This document shows, piece after piece, positions 15,195-22,840 of a DNA stretch of 64,000 nt. Both the position numbers and the translations under genes were made by a program. This stretch comes from Streptomyces sp. 11x1 (GTDB lineage Bacteria > Actinomycetota > Actinomycetes > Streptomycetales > Streptomycetaceae): positions 4,489,001 through 4,553,000 of the forward strand of contig NZ_CP122458.1 in NCBI RefSeq assembly GCF_032598905.1, written 5' to 3'. The notes beneath the pieces were generated by a model, which ran no database searches, was not told the DNA's origin, and saw only the letters and a list, made by a program, of their open reading frames with translations. Position 1 is the first letter of the stretch. The number at the start of each line of letters is the position of its first letter.

Positions 15195-16403
15195 TCAGAG
15201 GTCGCGGGCGGCACGGTCGGCACGACGGGTGTCGAGGGTTCCCGCGATCGTCAGCCGCATGATTTCCGAGGTGCCCTCATAGATCCGCAGAGATCGAATC
15301 TGCCGGTACAGGCGCTCCGTGACGCTGTCCTTGACGACGCCCGACGCGCCGAGCAGTTGCACCGCGGTGTCGACGATGCGCTGGGCCTCCTCGGTGGCGT
15401 GGAGCTTGGCGATGCTGGAGTGGCGGGCGAAGCGGGGGCTGCCGCGGTCGGCCTCCCAGGCGGCGCGGGCCACCAGCAGGGCAGCCGCGTTCAGCTGGAC
15501 GTCCATGTCGGCCAGGGACGCCTTCGTCAGTTGGTGGTCGATGAGCAGGGCCCCGCCGACCTGTCGGGTGCGGGCACGCGCCAGAGCGGTGTCGGCGGCA
15601 CGGCGAGCGAAACCGAGCGCCGCCGCGCCCACGGTCATCCGGAAGCGTTCGAGCAGGTCCATGGCGATGACGAAGCCCCTCCCGGGCATGCCCAGCACGG
15701 CCTCTCGTGGCACCCGGCAGTCCTCGAAGGCGAGGTGGGCGAACGAGCGGGGGGCGACCGGGGCCGGCCGGCCACTGATCCGTAAACCGGGGGTGCCGGC
15801 GGGGACCAGGAAGGCCGTCAGTCCCAGCGGGCCGGGGCCTTCGCCGGTTCGGGCTATGACGACGTACAAGTCGGCGATGGTGCCGTTGGCGATCCACGCC
15901 TTGTGCCCGTTGAGGACGTAGCCACCGTCGTCGGTGCGCTCGGCGGCGAGACCGACGGCGGCTACGTCGGAGCCCGCCTGTTCCTCCGAGACCGCGAAGG
16001 CGCCGACGAGCGAGCCCTGCGCCATGCGCGGCAGGTAGCGGAGCTTCTGGTCTTGACTTCCGAAGCGGATCAAGGGGGTCGCGGCCAGTGCCTGGATCGA
16101 GAAGGCGAAGTCGGCCAGGTCCTCGGCGTACGCGAGCGCCTCGCGCATGAGGCAGAGGGTGCGGTGGTCACCCGGTCGCTCCTCAGGATCGGAGCCGGGG
16201 TCCAGGAAGGCGAGCCAGCCGTCCTCCCCCAGCCGCCGTACGAGGCGCAGGCCGGCCTTGTCCGGGTCCTCCGCTCGGACTTCGTCCCACAGTGCGGTGC
16301 GGTCGTCGCACCAGGTGCCGATGGCGTCGGCGAGGCGACGGTGCCGATCGTCGTAGAGGGGAAGGTTGAGGATTTCCGGGTCGAAGCTCGTGGTCGGGTC
16401 CAA
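15195..16403 (-). CDS. Acyl-CoA dehydrogenase family flavoprotein; contains a rare TTA codon
   Basis: A 402-residue ACAD. FAD/substrate motifs AVSEEQAGSD and HKAWIANG are present, as is the C-terminal IYEGTSEIMR with the glutamate that serves as catalytic base in this family. It removes alpha-beta hydrogens from acyl-CoA or acyl-carrier substrates. I chose the TTG start at 16403 because GGAGAA lies 7 bp upstream and the protein then begins at the usual ACAD position; the frame is open further up without a ribosome site. Positions 15783-15785 encode leucine with TTA (in GTPGLRI), so full translation should need the bldA tRNA, a common developmental control on Streptomyces clusters. With the KAS III-like and long-chain ligase-like genes it suggests an acyl tail or an enone. 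Confidence 0.88.
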   Translation of the reverse strand: MDPTTSFDPEILNLPLYDDRHRRLADAIGTWCDDRTALWDEVRAEDPDKAGLRLVRRLGEDGWLAFLDPGSDPEERPGDHRTLCLMREALAYAEDLADFAFSIQALAATPLIRFGSQDQKLRYLPRMAQGSLVGAFAVSEEQAGSDVAAVGLAAERTDDGGYVLNGHKAWIANGTIADLYVVIARTGEGPGPLGLTAFLVPAGTPGLRISGRPAPVAPRSFAHLAFEDCRVPREAVLGMPGRGFVIAMDLLERFRMTVGAAALGFARRAADTALARARTRQVGGALLIDHQLTKASLADMDVQLNAAALLVARAAWEADRGSPRFARHSSIAKLHATEEAQRIVDTAVQLLGASGVVKDSVTERLYRQIRSLRIYEGTSEIMRLTIAGTLDTRRADRAARDL

Positions 16404-16458
16404 GGTGATTCTCCGTGTTGGAAAGAGGGGTGGAGGGGCGGTGGTTGTGCACGGAGGA

Positions 16459-18696
16459 TCAGATGAGCAGGTCGACGTCGTCGGGCGGGGCGGGTGCGGA
16501 AGCGGCCGGCGTCCGCTCCTGTGCCCGTACCTGCTTGACCAGCTGATGTTCGACGAAGTAGGCGAAGGAGGCGTAGCCGCGCCAGATGCGGCGCCATTCC
16601 TGCTGGACGGCCGCGTCGCCGGAGTGGCGCCGCACGTCGTCGAGGTAGGAGACGATGATGTCGGCCGACTGCCGGGCGTGTCCGGCGGAGAAGTTGTCGA
16701 TCGACAGATGCGCCTCCTCGTAGGAGACGTCGAACTTGTGGCGGCGCAGCTTCTGTATCTCGTGGAGCCGCATTTCCCCAAGGCCGAACATCTCGATACC
16801 CAGGTTGTAGCCGAGGATCTCGTTGTAGAACGTGTCGGGGAAGAGCGACAGGCAGACCTGATGGATGGAGAACCCGTAGAGGTGGTCGGGGAGGTCTCCC
16901 TGTTCGAGGAATTCCGGCTGCCGGATGTGCGGCAGGTGGATGTCCATGCTGGCGAGAACCTGGTGGATGAGCGTGATGTGGTTCTTGGTGACGTCGCCGC
17001 GGCCCATTTCGTCGGCGTAGATCCCGAACAGCATGGCGTCGCTCTGCCGGTGGTTGCGACCGAGGTTGCCGATGCGGTGCGCCCAGCTGCCGTCGATGAG
17101 GCTGCCGAGTGCGAAGGTTGTCTGCTCGAAGATGACCTCGTCGCGGTCGGGGATCTCGGTGAGCGGCTGGTAGGGGTCGACGAGCTTGTCCCAGTAGACG
17201 CGCTCGACGCGCTCCATGAGCCCCTCGGGCGTGTAGTCGAAGTACTCGGCGTTGGTGAGTCGTCCGCCGGCGCCGTGCGTGAAGAGGATTTCCGCGTCGG
17301 TGAGGCCCGCCTCGGCCCGGTCCCGGGCGGTGGCCAGGATGTGGGGGTACTGCTCGACGTTGACGACGCGGTGGAACAACCGCCGGTCGTCCAGCCCGCT
17401 TTCGGCGTCGGCGATGACGACGTCCTCAGGTGCGGTGCGGCGCAGGGCCTCGGCCCAGGCGTCGGCCCGGTCGTCTCCCGCGGTGTTGGCGGCGAAGTCG
17501 AGATCGGCGGGTTCGCCGGCTTCGACGGCGTGCGCCCATGCCGTGAAGGTGGCCGCCTCGCGCTCGTCGAAGATGCCGAACATCGGGCCGCCGAACTTGA
17601 TGGACTTCAGGAACCGGCAGGTTCCGTCACGGCCGGGCCTCAGCTGCCGCGAGGCTCGGAATTCGGCGATGAACGCGGCCAGGTCGACGGGTTCGGAGCC
17701 GAGCCAGTCGGACAGCAGCCGGTCGCCCATGCGGACGCTGCGGTGCTGGCGGCCGGCGAACGGCGCGTGGCGGGCCACGATCTGCGCGACCCTGGCGTCC
17801 AGGGAGAGTCCCTCGTGCCAAGCGGCCAGTTCGGTGAGCAGGGCGGTGTGCTCCCGCTCCAGCCTCAGGACGAGGGCGATCGCGGCGAGCGTGCGGCGGC
17901 GGTCCGCGTCCCCGGTCGGTGACTGGTCGGTGAGCGAGAGGTAGTCGGCGAGGACGGTACGGGCCTCCGCCTCCGGCAGGTGCGGCTCGGTGCCCAGGAG
18001 CAGGTCGTCGATGCCCAGCGCGGCCATGGCGTAGTGCACGCCGACCACTTCCGGCAGGAAGGAGGCCGGCAGCCGGGAGAGGGCGAGGTGGAAGGAGGCG
18101 TGCAGGACGGTCAGCGGGCGGGCCGAGGCCTGCCGGAGGAAGTCCGCGGCCTCGATCTCGGGCAGGTGGACGCCCAGTTCGGTCAAGGCACGTCGGCGAC
18201 GAGCCTGCTGCCCACGCTGCGGGATGCCTTCACCCTGCAGGAGGAAGTGCTGGCCGAACAGGCGGTTGACGATGACGGACGGCTGGGTGGCGGCCTGCGA
18301 GACGGTGTCGAGCCAGCAGCCGCCCAGCAGTGCGAGAGGGGCGCGCTGGCGCAGTACGAGCTCGCGCGTCTCGGGGGCGGCCTCGCGCAGCGCGATGAGG
18401 TACGGCGCGAGCTCGGTGCGGGTCCGCTCCAGCCACACGGCGATGGCGTCGGCGTCCGTGCGGGGCTGCGCCGACGACTCCGAATGCGCTGCGGTGAGGA
18501 ACGCCTCCAGGATGCGGCGGGAGACGAGCAGCGTGGTCTCGCTCTCCTGGTCACCCAGTAACTGCCGGAAGATATCGGCGGGCTCCCCGGCGATGACCGC
18601 GGCGGCCTCCTCGGCGGCTTTCGGGCTGAAGTGGAAAGGGGCACGGGGCAGCGAGGTGGTCAGGTCGGGAAGGCGGAATCCGGTGTGTACGTTCAT
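16459..18696 (-). CDS. Heme-oxygenase-like diiron oxidase (iron-containing redox enzyme family)
   Basis: A 745-residue protein. The C-terminal ~250 residues carry the metal ligand pattern of heme-oxygenase-like dimetal oxidases: E524, E563 with H573 ten residues later, then H663-x3-D667-x5-H673 (HLSIDNFSAGH). The spacing parallels the E, E-x9-H, H-x3-D-x2-H set of the SznF central domain, apart from the last histidine. Family members N-hydroxylate amines, form nitro groups, break C-C bonds or desaturate. The N-terminal ~330 residues are helical and I do not recognise them; they could be a decayed second copy or a substrate domain. ATG 18696 overlaps the KAS III stop (ATGA) and follows GGGAG. 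The frame is open to 19677, but that stretch is antisense-like. Confidence 0.82.
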   Translation of the reverse strand: MNVHTGFRLPDLTTSLPRAPFHFSPKAAEEAAAVIAGEPADIFRQLLGDQESETTLLVSRRILEAFLTAAHSESSAQPRTDADAIAVWLERTRTELAPYLIALREAAPETRELVLRQRAPLALLGGCWLDTVSQAATQPSVIVNRLFGQHFLLQGEGIPQRGQQARRRRALTELGVHLPEIEAADFLRQASARPLTVLHASFHLALSRLPASFLPEVVGVHYAMAALGIDDLLLGTEPHLPEAEARTVLADYLSLTDQSPTGDADRRRTLAAIALVLRLEREHTALLTELAAWHEGLSLDARVAQIVARHAPFAGRQHRSVRMGDRLLSDWLGSEPVDLAAFIAEFRASRQLRPGRDGTCRFLKSIKFGGPMFGIFDEREAATFTAWAHAVEAGEPADLDFAANTAGDDRADAWAEALRRTAPEDVVIADAESGLDDRRLFHRVVNVEQYPHILATARDRAEAGLTDAEILFTHGAGGRLTNAEYFDYTPEGLMERVERVYWDKLVDPYQPLTEIPDRDEVIFEQTTFALGSLIDGSWAHRIGNLGRNHRQSDAMLFGIYADEMGRGDVTKNHITLIHQVLASMDIHLPHIRQPEFLEQGDLPDHLYGFSIHQVCLSLFPDTFYNEILGYNLGIEMFGLGEMRLHEIQKLRRHKFDVSYEEAHLSIDNFSAGHARQSADIIVSYLDDVRRHSGDAAVQQEWRRIWRGYASFAYFVEHQLVKQVRAQERTPAASAPAPPDDVDLLI

Positions 18697-19664
18697 CGAA
18701 GCTCCCGGGTTTCGGTTGCCGCCACCTCGGATGCCGGCGCGGTGGGCAGCTTGCGCAGCAGCACGCCGACCCGGACGCCGGGCACGCTTGCCGCCAGCAG
18801 GTAGTGGCCGTCGTCCCGCAGTTGCCCGGCCGTGGCCCGGTCCGCGAGGTTGATGAGCGGATCGGCGGCGAAGCAGTGGCCGATGCGGGGGATGTTGTCC
18901 AGGAACAACTGCTCTTTGGTGAACCCGGCCTGACGTTCCTTGAGCACGACGATGGGCTTGTAGAGGTTGAGGTGCAGGACACCGTCGATGTCGCCGATCT
19001 TCATGTCGGCGGCGTCGAGGATGCGTTCGTTGACCGCGCGGGCGAGGTCCGAGCTGATCTCGTTGGTCCACTCCAGGGCCCGGGGGTCCTGCGCGGATGC
19101 CCCGGCCACGATCTCGTAGCCGTCCTGGCCCTGGGGAACGTCGCTCACCAGGGCGGCGGCGGCGCCGTCGCTGAACAGGGCGAAGTTCTCCATCCGCACC
19201 GATTCGTCGGAGACCCGGTCGGTGGTGACGACCAGCACCGTGCGGTGGTGTCCGGCGGCCACGAGCGCCTGTGCGGTGCGCAAGCCCACCAGGAGGTTGG
19301 TGCAGCGGTTGAGGGTGATGCCGGTGAACGCGGCGTTGTCCAGGCCGAGCCCTGACATCACGGTCTCGACGAACTTTCCATGGGTACGCGGGCCACCGGG
19401 GAAACGGGTGGAGCACAGCACGAGGCAGTCGATGGACGCGGGGGCGGTCCCGGCGGCGTTCAGCGCCGCCAGACCGCTGCGCACGGCAAGGGTCTCCAGG
19501 CTCTCGTCCGTGCGCCTGACGCTGCCCCAGCCCCACAGCGATGCCCTGGGAGGCATGCCGAACTCCCGGGCCTTGCGGGGCAGGTCCTTGACCGATGTGT
19601 GGTCGGCCTCGGTTTCGCCGAGGACGTAGCGGGGAGCGGACAGATGTACCTGTGCGACATTCAC
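18693..19664 (-). CDS. KAS III-like (FabH-type) ketosynthase or acyltransferase with an altered triad
   Basis: A 323-residue thiolase-fold protein. The nucleophile is Cys121 in TLNRCTNLLVG, and His231 in VLHLNLYK aligns with the FabH histidine of HQAN. The third FabH residue, asparagine of GNTSAAS, is replaced by His263 (RIGHCFAADP). Loss of that asparagine is known in KAS III relatives that transfer acyl groups to N or O instead of performing decarboxylative C-C condensation. It may therefore be an acyltransferase acting on a hydrazine or carrier-bound substrate. The GTG start overlaps the upstream stop (GTGA), and the gene overlaps the diiron oxidase downstream by 4 bp, so all three are coupled. 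Confidence 0.82.
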   Translation of the reverse strand: MNVAQVHLSAPRYVLGETEADHTSVKDLPRKAREFGMPPRASLWGWGSVRRTDESLETLAVRSGLAALNAAGTAPASIDCLVLCSTRFPGGPRTHGKFVETVMSGLGLDNAAFTGITLNRCTNLLVGLRTAQALVAAGHHRTVLVVTTDRVSDESVRMENFALFSDGAAAALVSDVPQGQDGYEIVAGASAQDPRALEWTNEISSDLARAVNERILDAADMKIGDIDGVLHLNLYKPIVVLKERQAGFTKEQLFLDNIPRIGHCFAADPLINLADRATAGQLRDDGHYLLAASVPGVRVGVLLRKLPTAPASEVAATETRELR

Positions 19665-20530
19665 GGTGCGGTATCACTCTCCGGGTCGGCCGGTCGGGCC
19701 GGCGCCATCATCGCGTTGGCATCGGGGTACGGGACGGCTCCGGCCCCGAACCCGAAGGTGCCGAAGTCACGGATCTCCTTCGCCGCGCGGACGACCGCAC
19801 CGAGCGCGGCCCGGGACAGCGCCGAGCCGACGCTGATCCGTCGCACACCCAGGGCGCCCAGCTCGGCCACGGTCAGGGGCAGTGCAGGCGAACCCATCAG
19901 CACGTTGACCGGGCGTCCGACGGAGGAGCACACCGCGCGGATCGCGTCGGCGTCCGGCAGCGCGGGCGCGTAGAGCACATCGGCGCCGGCCTCCTCGTAC
20001 GCCTTCAGTCGGCGGATGGTGTCCGGCAGGTCAGGCCTGCCCTGGAAGAAGTTCTCGGCCCGCGCGGTCACGGTGAAGGGGAAGTCGAACTCCCTGGCGG
20101 CGGAAACGGCTGCGGCCACGCGCTCGACGGCCTCCGCCAGAGGGCGTACGGGGTCGTCGGCGCGGCCGGTGGAGTCCTCGATCGAGCCGCCGACCAGGCC
20201 CGCAGCGGCGGCGCGCCGGATGGTCTCGGCGACCTCCTCCGGCGTGTCACCGAATCCGCTCTCCAGGTCCGCGGTCACCGGCAGGGTGGTGGCGGCGACG
20301 ATCGACCTGGCGTTGTCGAGGACGTGCTCACGAGTGAGAGAGCCGTCGGGCAGGCCGCGACCGTGGGCCAGGCCCGCGCCGGTGGTGGCGAGCGCGGAGA
20401 AACCGAGCCCGGTCAGGACATGTGCGGTGCCCGCGTCCCACGGGTTGGGGACGACGAAGGGGTGGGGGCCCTGATGGAGCTTGTGGAAGGTGACGGCCCG
20501 TCGGTACTGGTCGGTGGCGGACTGGCTCAT
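19661..20530 (-). CDS. Isocitrate lyase / PEP mutase superfamily enzyme
   Basis: A 289-residue TIM-barrel enzyme. It has VPNPWDAGTA near the start, the metal-binding aspartate in VTADLESGFGD, and the loop GGSIEDSTG. True PEP mutases carry an EDK(x)5NS element, absent here, so phosphonate formation is not supported. The set of motifs matches the broad bacterial group annotated as isocitrate lyase/phosphoenolpyruvate mutase family, which contains C-C lyases for 2-alkyl malates, oxaloacetate and related acids. It could supply a small acid such as glyoxylate or pyruvate; glyoxylate would be a direct glycine precursor, but this is a guess. ATG 20530 follows AGAGGG. Confidence 0.8.
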   Translation of the reverse strand: MSQSATDQYRRAVTFHKLHQGPHPFVVPNPWDAGTAHVLTGLGFSALATTGAGLAHGRGLPDGSLTREHVLDNARSIVAATTLPVTADLESGFGDTPEEVAETIRRAAAAGLVGGSIEDSTGRADDPVRPLAEAVERVAAAVSAAREFDFPFTVTARAENFFQGRPDLPDTIRRLKAYEEAGADVLYAPALPDADAIRAVCSSVGRPVNVLMGSPALPLTVAELGALGVRRISVGSALSRAALGAVVRAAKEIRDFGTFGFGAGAVPYPDANAMMAPARPADPESDTAP

Positions 20531-20577
20531 GGTCGTATTCCCTCTGCGGTGCTCGTGAGGCGGGTGTGAGGCACTGC

Positions 20578-21363
20578 TCAGATAACCTCAACATGCGTGC
20601 TGCCAGGCGGATTCGCGCCACGATCGGCGCTGAGGAGCGACCGGAAGACATCGGTGACGGCACTGGGCTCGCCGTCGAAGTAGAAGTGGCCGCCGACAGC
20701 CCAGTGCCGGGCCGGCTCGTCGGCGCATTCGCGCGCCCAGGGTTCGAGCCCTGCCTCTTTGACGTGCGGATCGTCGGCTCCGTTGATGAGGGTGACGGGC
20801 ACGGACAGCGGAGTGCCCGGCCGGTAGACGTACTGGGCGACCATGCGGAAGTCGGCCTTCAGATTCGGCAGCAACAGCTCCTGCAATGCCTCGTCGGCGA
20901 CCACTTCGGGCGGCAGCCCGCCGAAGAAGCCCACGGCCTCGGTGAACGCACGGCCCTCCAGGCGCGCGGTCTCCACCACGCGCCTGCTGGGCAGCAGCGC
21001 GGGCGCCGAGCAGCCGGAGGCGACCAGGTGGCGGCAGTCGGGCAGGCCACCGAGACGGCGTGCGACCTCGAAGGCCAGGACCGCGCCGAAGCTGTGTCCG
21101 AAGAGGACGAAGGGCCGGTCAGCGGTGGCGACGATGGCGGCGGCCGCACCGTCGGCGAGCTCCATCACGTCAGTGGCAGAGGGTTCTTGGTATCGGGGGC
21201 CACGGCCCGGAGGGCAGACGGCGACAATCTCGGCGTCGTCTCCCATGCACCTCTGCCAGCCGACGAACGAGCGCGGGTTTCCTCCCGCGTGGGGGAAGCA
21301 GTAGATGCGGGCAGCGCACTCCGACACTGCCGAGGCACGCAGAAACCACGGAGAATGATTCAC
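20578..21363 (-). CDS. Type II (editing) thioesterase
   Basis: A 261-residue alpha/beta-hydrolase of the RifR/GrsT type. It has FPHAGGNPRSF at the N-terminus, the nucleophile elbow GHSFGA, a catalytic aspartate in LINGADDPHV, and the histidine in AVGGHFYF. Such enzymes release misprimed or stalled acyl groups from phosphopantetheine arms of NRPS and PKS carriers. This fits the two carrier domains encoded downstream (cupin-MetRS-carrier and PCP). It starts with GTG at 21363, 33 bp after the small upstream peptide gene; the ribosome site is weak, so translation may depend on readthrough from that gene. Confidence 0.9.
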   Translation of the reverse strand: MNHSPWFLRASAVSECAARIYCFPHAGGNPRSFVGWQRCMGDDAEIVAVCPPGRGPRYQEPSATDVMELADGAAAAIVATADRPFVLFGHSFGAVLAFEVARRLGGLPDCRHLVASGCSAPALLPSRRVVETARLEGRAFTEAVGFFGGLPPEVVADEALQELLLPNLKADFRMVAQYVYRPGTPLSVPVTLINGADDPHVKEAGLEPWARECADEPARHWAVGGHFYFDGEPSAVTDVFRSLLSADRGANPPGSTHVEVI

Positions 21364-21396
21364 AGGAATGTACCGATCTCTCGCATCTTGGAGCGG

Positions 21397-21597
21397 TCAG
21401 GCAGCCGGCTGCGGACCGGTCACATTCCAGCCGACGTCGGCGAACGTGACAGCGCCGGCCAGGTGGGGGGAGTCCAGGCTCAGGAGGGCGCAGACCCTCA
21501 CTGCTGCCACCAGAACACCGGTGGCAACAGCGAATCCGACGCAGACTACGAACGAAGACCGTCCGGGCATACGGGAGGGTAAAGAACTCGACAACAT
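21397..21597 (-). CDS. Small membrane peptide (66 aa), candidate first gene of the cluster operon
   Basis: The sequence reads as a basic start (MPGR region), one ~20-residue hydrophobic helix (SFVVCVGFAVATGVLVAAV) and a short exported tail ending TGPQPAA. The ATG at 21597 is preceded by GAGAGG with 9 bp spacing, as expected for a Streptomyces ribosome site. The stop lies 33 bp before the thioesterase start. Codon third positions are moderately GC-rich but less so than in neighbours. I do not recognise a family. It might be a membrane anchor, a self-protection peptide or a coupling leader for the operon. Confidence 0.45.
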   Translation of the reverse strand: MLSSSLPSRMPGRSSFVVCVGFAVATGVLVAAVRVCALLSLDSPHLAGAVTFADVGWNVTGPQPAA

Positions 21598-21846
21598 GTG
21601 CCCATGCCTCTCTAACCAAACGTGCACGCAGGGATCGAGGAGATTGTCTGGAGGATGGCAAGGCGGCGCGCCCAACACCAACCGCTGAGGTGACCACGGC
21701 TCGAACTGATCACCTGGCTTCAATCTTCCTTGCCTCGAGCCCGGATTGCAGATTTAGGATGGCTCAGGTTTCTGCACCACCGAAAGCCGAGGGACCCATT
21801 TAAGAAAAATCCATCCATAACGGACATGCGGGGGGTGAGTGCCGTC
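21598..21846. promoter_or_regulatory. Divergent intergenic region between the cluster operon and the LuxR-type regulator
   Basis: About 250 bp with no supported gene. It must hold the promoters for the minus-strand cluster and the plus-strand regulator, if the regulator starts at 21847. Base composition becomes clearly AT-richer here than in the cluster. No clean -35/-10 pair or palindrome stands out by eye. It is the likely target of the adjacent regulator. Confidence 0.5.
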
Positions 21847-22701
21847 ATGGCATCAATCGAGCAGCCAAATAAGGAGACACCGGAGCGATTCGAGAGCGAA
21901 GCGGCTACGCGACAGGAGGGGCCGGAGGGCGCACTGCGATCCATTGCCGAACAGTTGGACACTCTTTCTCGACTAACCTCTGGCCACCTCGTTGACATCA
22001 ACAGAACGAAGAAGTCAATGAGTGCGTCAATTTCCGAAGAACCCCGCATCGAATACCTACACGGGTTTGACGCGATCAACTCAGCCATCGGCGACGCACT
22101 CAACAGCGCACAGCAGGAAATACTGACCGCGCAACCCGATGGCCCCCGCCCGGGCCAGGTTCTGGAAAACGCCCTGGAGTCTGTACGCCATCACATCGAG
22201 ACCGGGGTCACGATGCGTACGCTCTATCAGCACACTACGCGTTTCGATGAGGCGACGAAGAACTACGTGCGGACGGTCACCGAATACGGAGTAAGAGTAC
22301 GGACCCTGGCAGAATTCTTCGACCGTCTCATCATCATCGACGACTCAGTGGCATTTATTTCCGCCAACGAGAGTCGAACCATGGGACTGGCAATCAGGGA
22401 ACCAGCGATCGTACGCTTCCTCAAGGACACCTTCGAACGCTCCTGGGACCGCGCGAAGTCCTTCCCGTTCGTCCCCCTGCACGCCGCGAGGGCGGCCGAG
22501 GACGTCGTCCCGTCGCTGCGCGAGTCGATCAGCAGACTCCTCATCGGCGGCTACTCGGACAAGCGGATCGCGCGCCGCCTCGGCATCAGCGAACGCTCGT
22601 TGCAGGGGCATATCGCGGTGATGAAGCAGCAGTCGGGGGCGAACACGCGGCTGCAGCTCGGCTATCTGCTGGGCAGGGACGAGACCACGCTCGTGCTGTG
22701 A
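21847..22701 (+). CDS. LuxR-type HTH regulator with an N-terminal phospholipase-D-like sensor region
   Basis: A 284-residue protein. The C-terminal ~65 residues form a LuxR/GerE helix-turn-helix (LLIGGYSDKRIARRLGISER and onward). The central part (EEPRIEYLHGFDAINSAI, then VRVRTLAEFFDRLIIIDDSVAFI) resembles the PLD-like or TrmB-type ligand region seen in actinobacterial cluster regulators; the catalytic HKD motif is not evident. Start choice is uncertain: ATG 21847 is preceded by GGGGGTGA, and in-frame ATG 21826 is the alternative. The first ~110 codons use AAT, ATA, CTA, AGA and ACA freely, unlike the flanking genes, while the HTH end is normal high-GC. It is divergent from the cluster operon and its likely pathway-specific activator. 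No TTA codon was seen in the part I checked by hand. Confidence 0.82.
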   Translation: MASIEQPNKETPERFESEAATRQEGPEGALRSIAEQLDTLSRLTSGHLVDINRTKKSMSASISEEPRIEYLHGFDAINSAIGDALNSAQQEILTAQPDGPRPGQVLENALESVRHHIETGVTMRTLYQHTTRFDEATKNYVRTVTEYGVRVRTLAEFFDRLIIIDDSVAFISANESRTMGLAIREPAIVRFLKDTFERSWDRAKSFPFVPLHAARAAEDVVPSLRESISRLLIGGYSDKRIARRLGISERSLQGHIAVMKQQSGANTRLQLGYLLGRDETTLVL

Positions 22702-22732
22702 GGACCCTGCGGTCAGCACCACAAGGCAAGCA

Positions 22733-22764
22733 CGCCCCCGGAGGGCAAGGGAACTCCGGGGGCG
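22733..22764. terminator. Bidirectional terminator between convergent genes
   Basis: CGCCCCCGGAG and CTCCGGGGGCG form a perfect 11-bp stem with a 10-nt loop. It lies 32 bp after the regulator stop and 77 bp beyond the stop of the convergent DMT transporter, so it can serve both transcripts. There is no T-run on either side, as is common in Streptomyces. Confidence 0.8.
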
Positions 22765-22840
22765 CTCGTACATATGCGGGGAGGCGGGGGCGAGGACCGT
22801 CCATGTCCTCCGCTGACACTCAGGGTGCGCTGCGCTCAGG

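Noticed and set aside
18697..19677. Upstream extension of the diiron oxidase frame
   Set aside because: It runs across the KAS III-like gene and has shadow composition. ATG 18696 has a ribosome site and an ATGA overlap.
19661..20530. Phosphonate biosynthesis from a PEP mutase
   Set aside because: The EDK(x)5NS loop of true PEP mutases is missing, and no phosphonopyruvate decarboxylase or similar partner is in the window.
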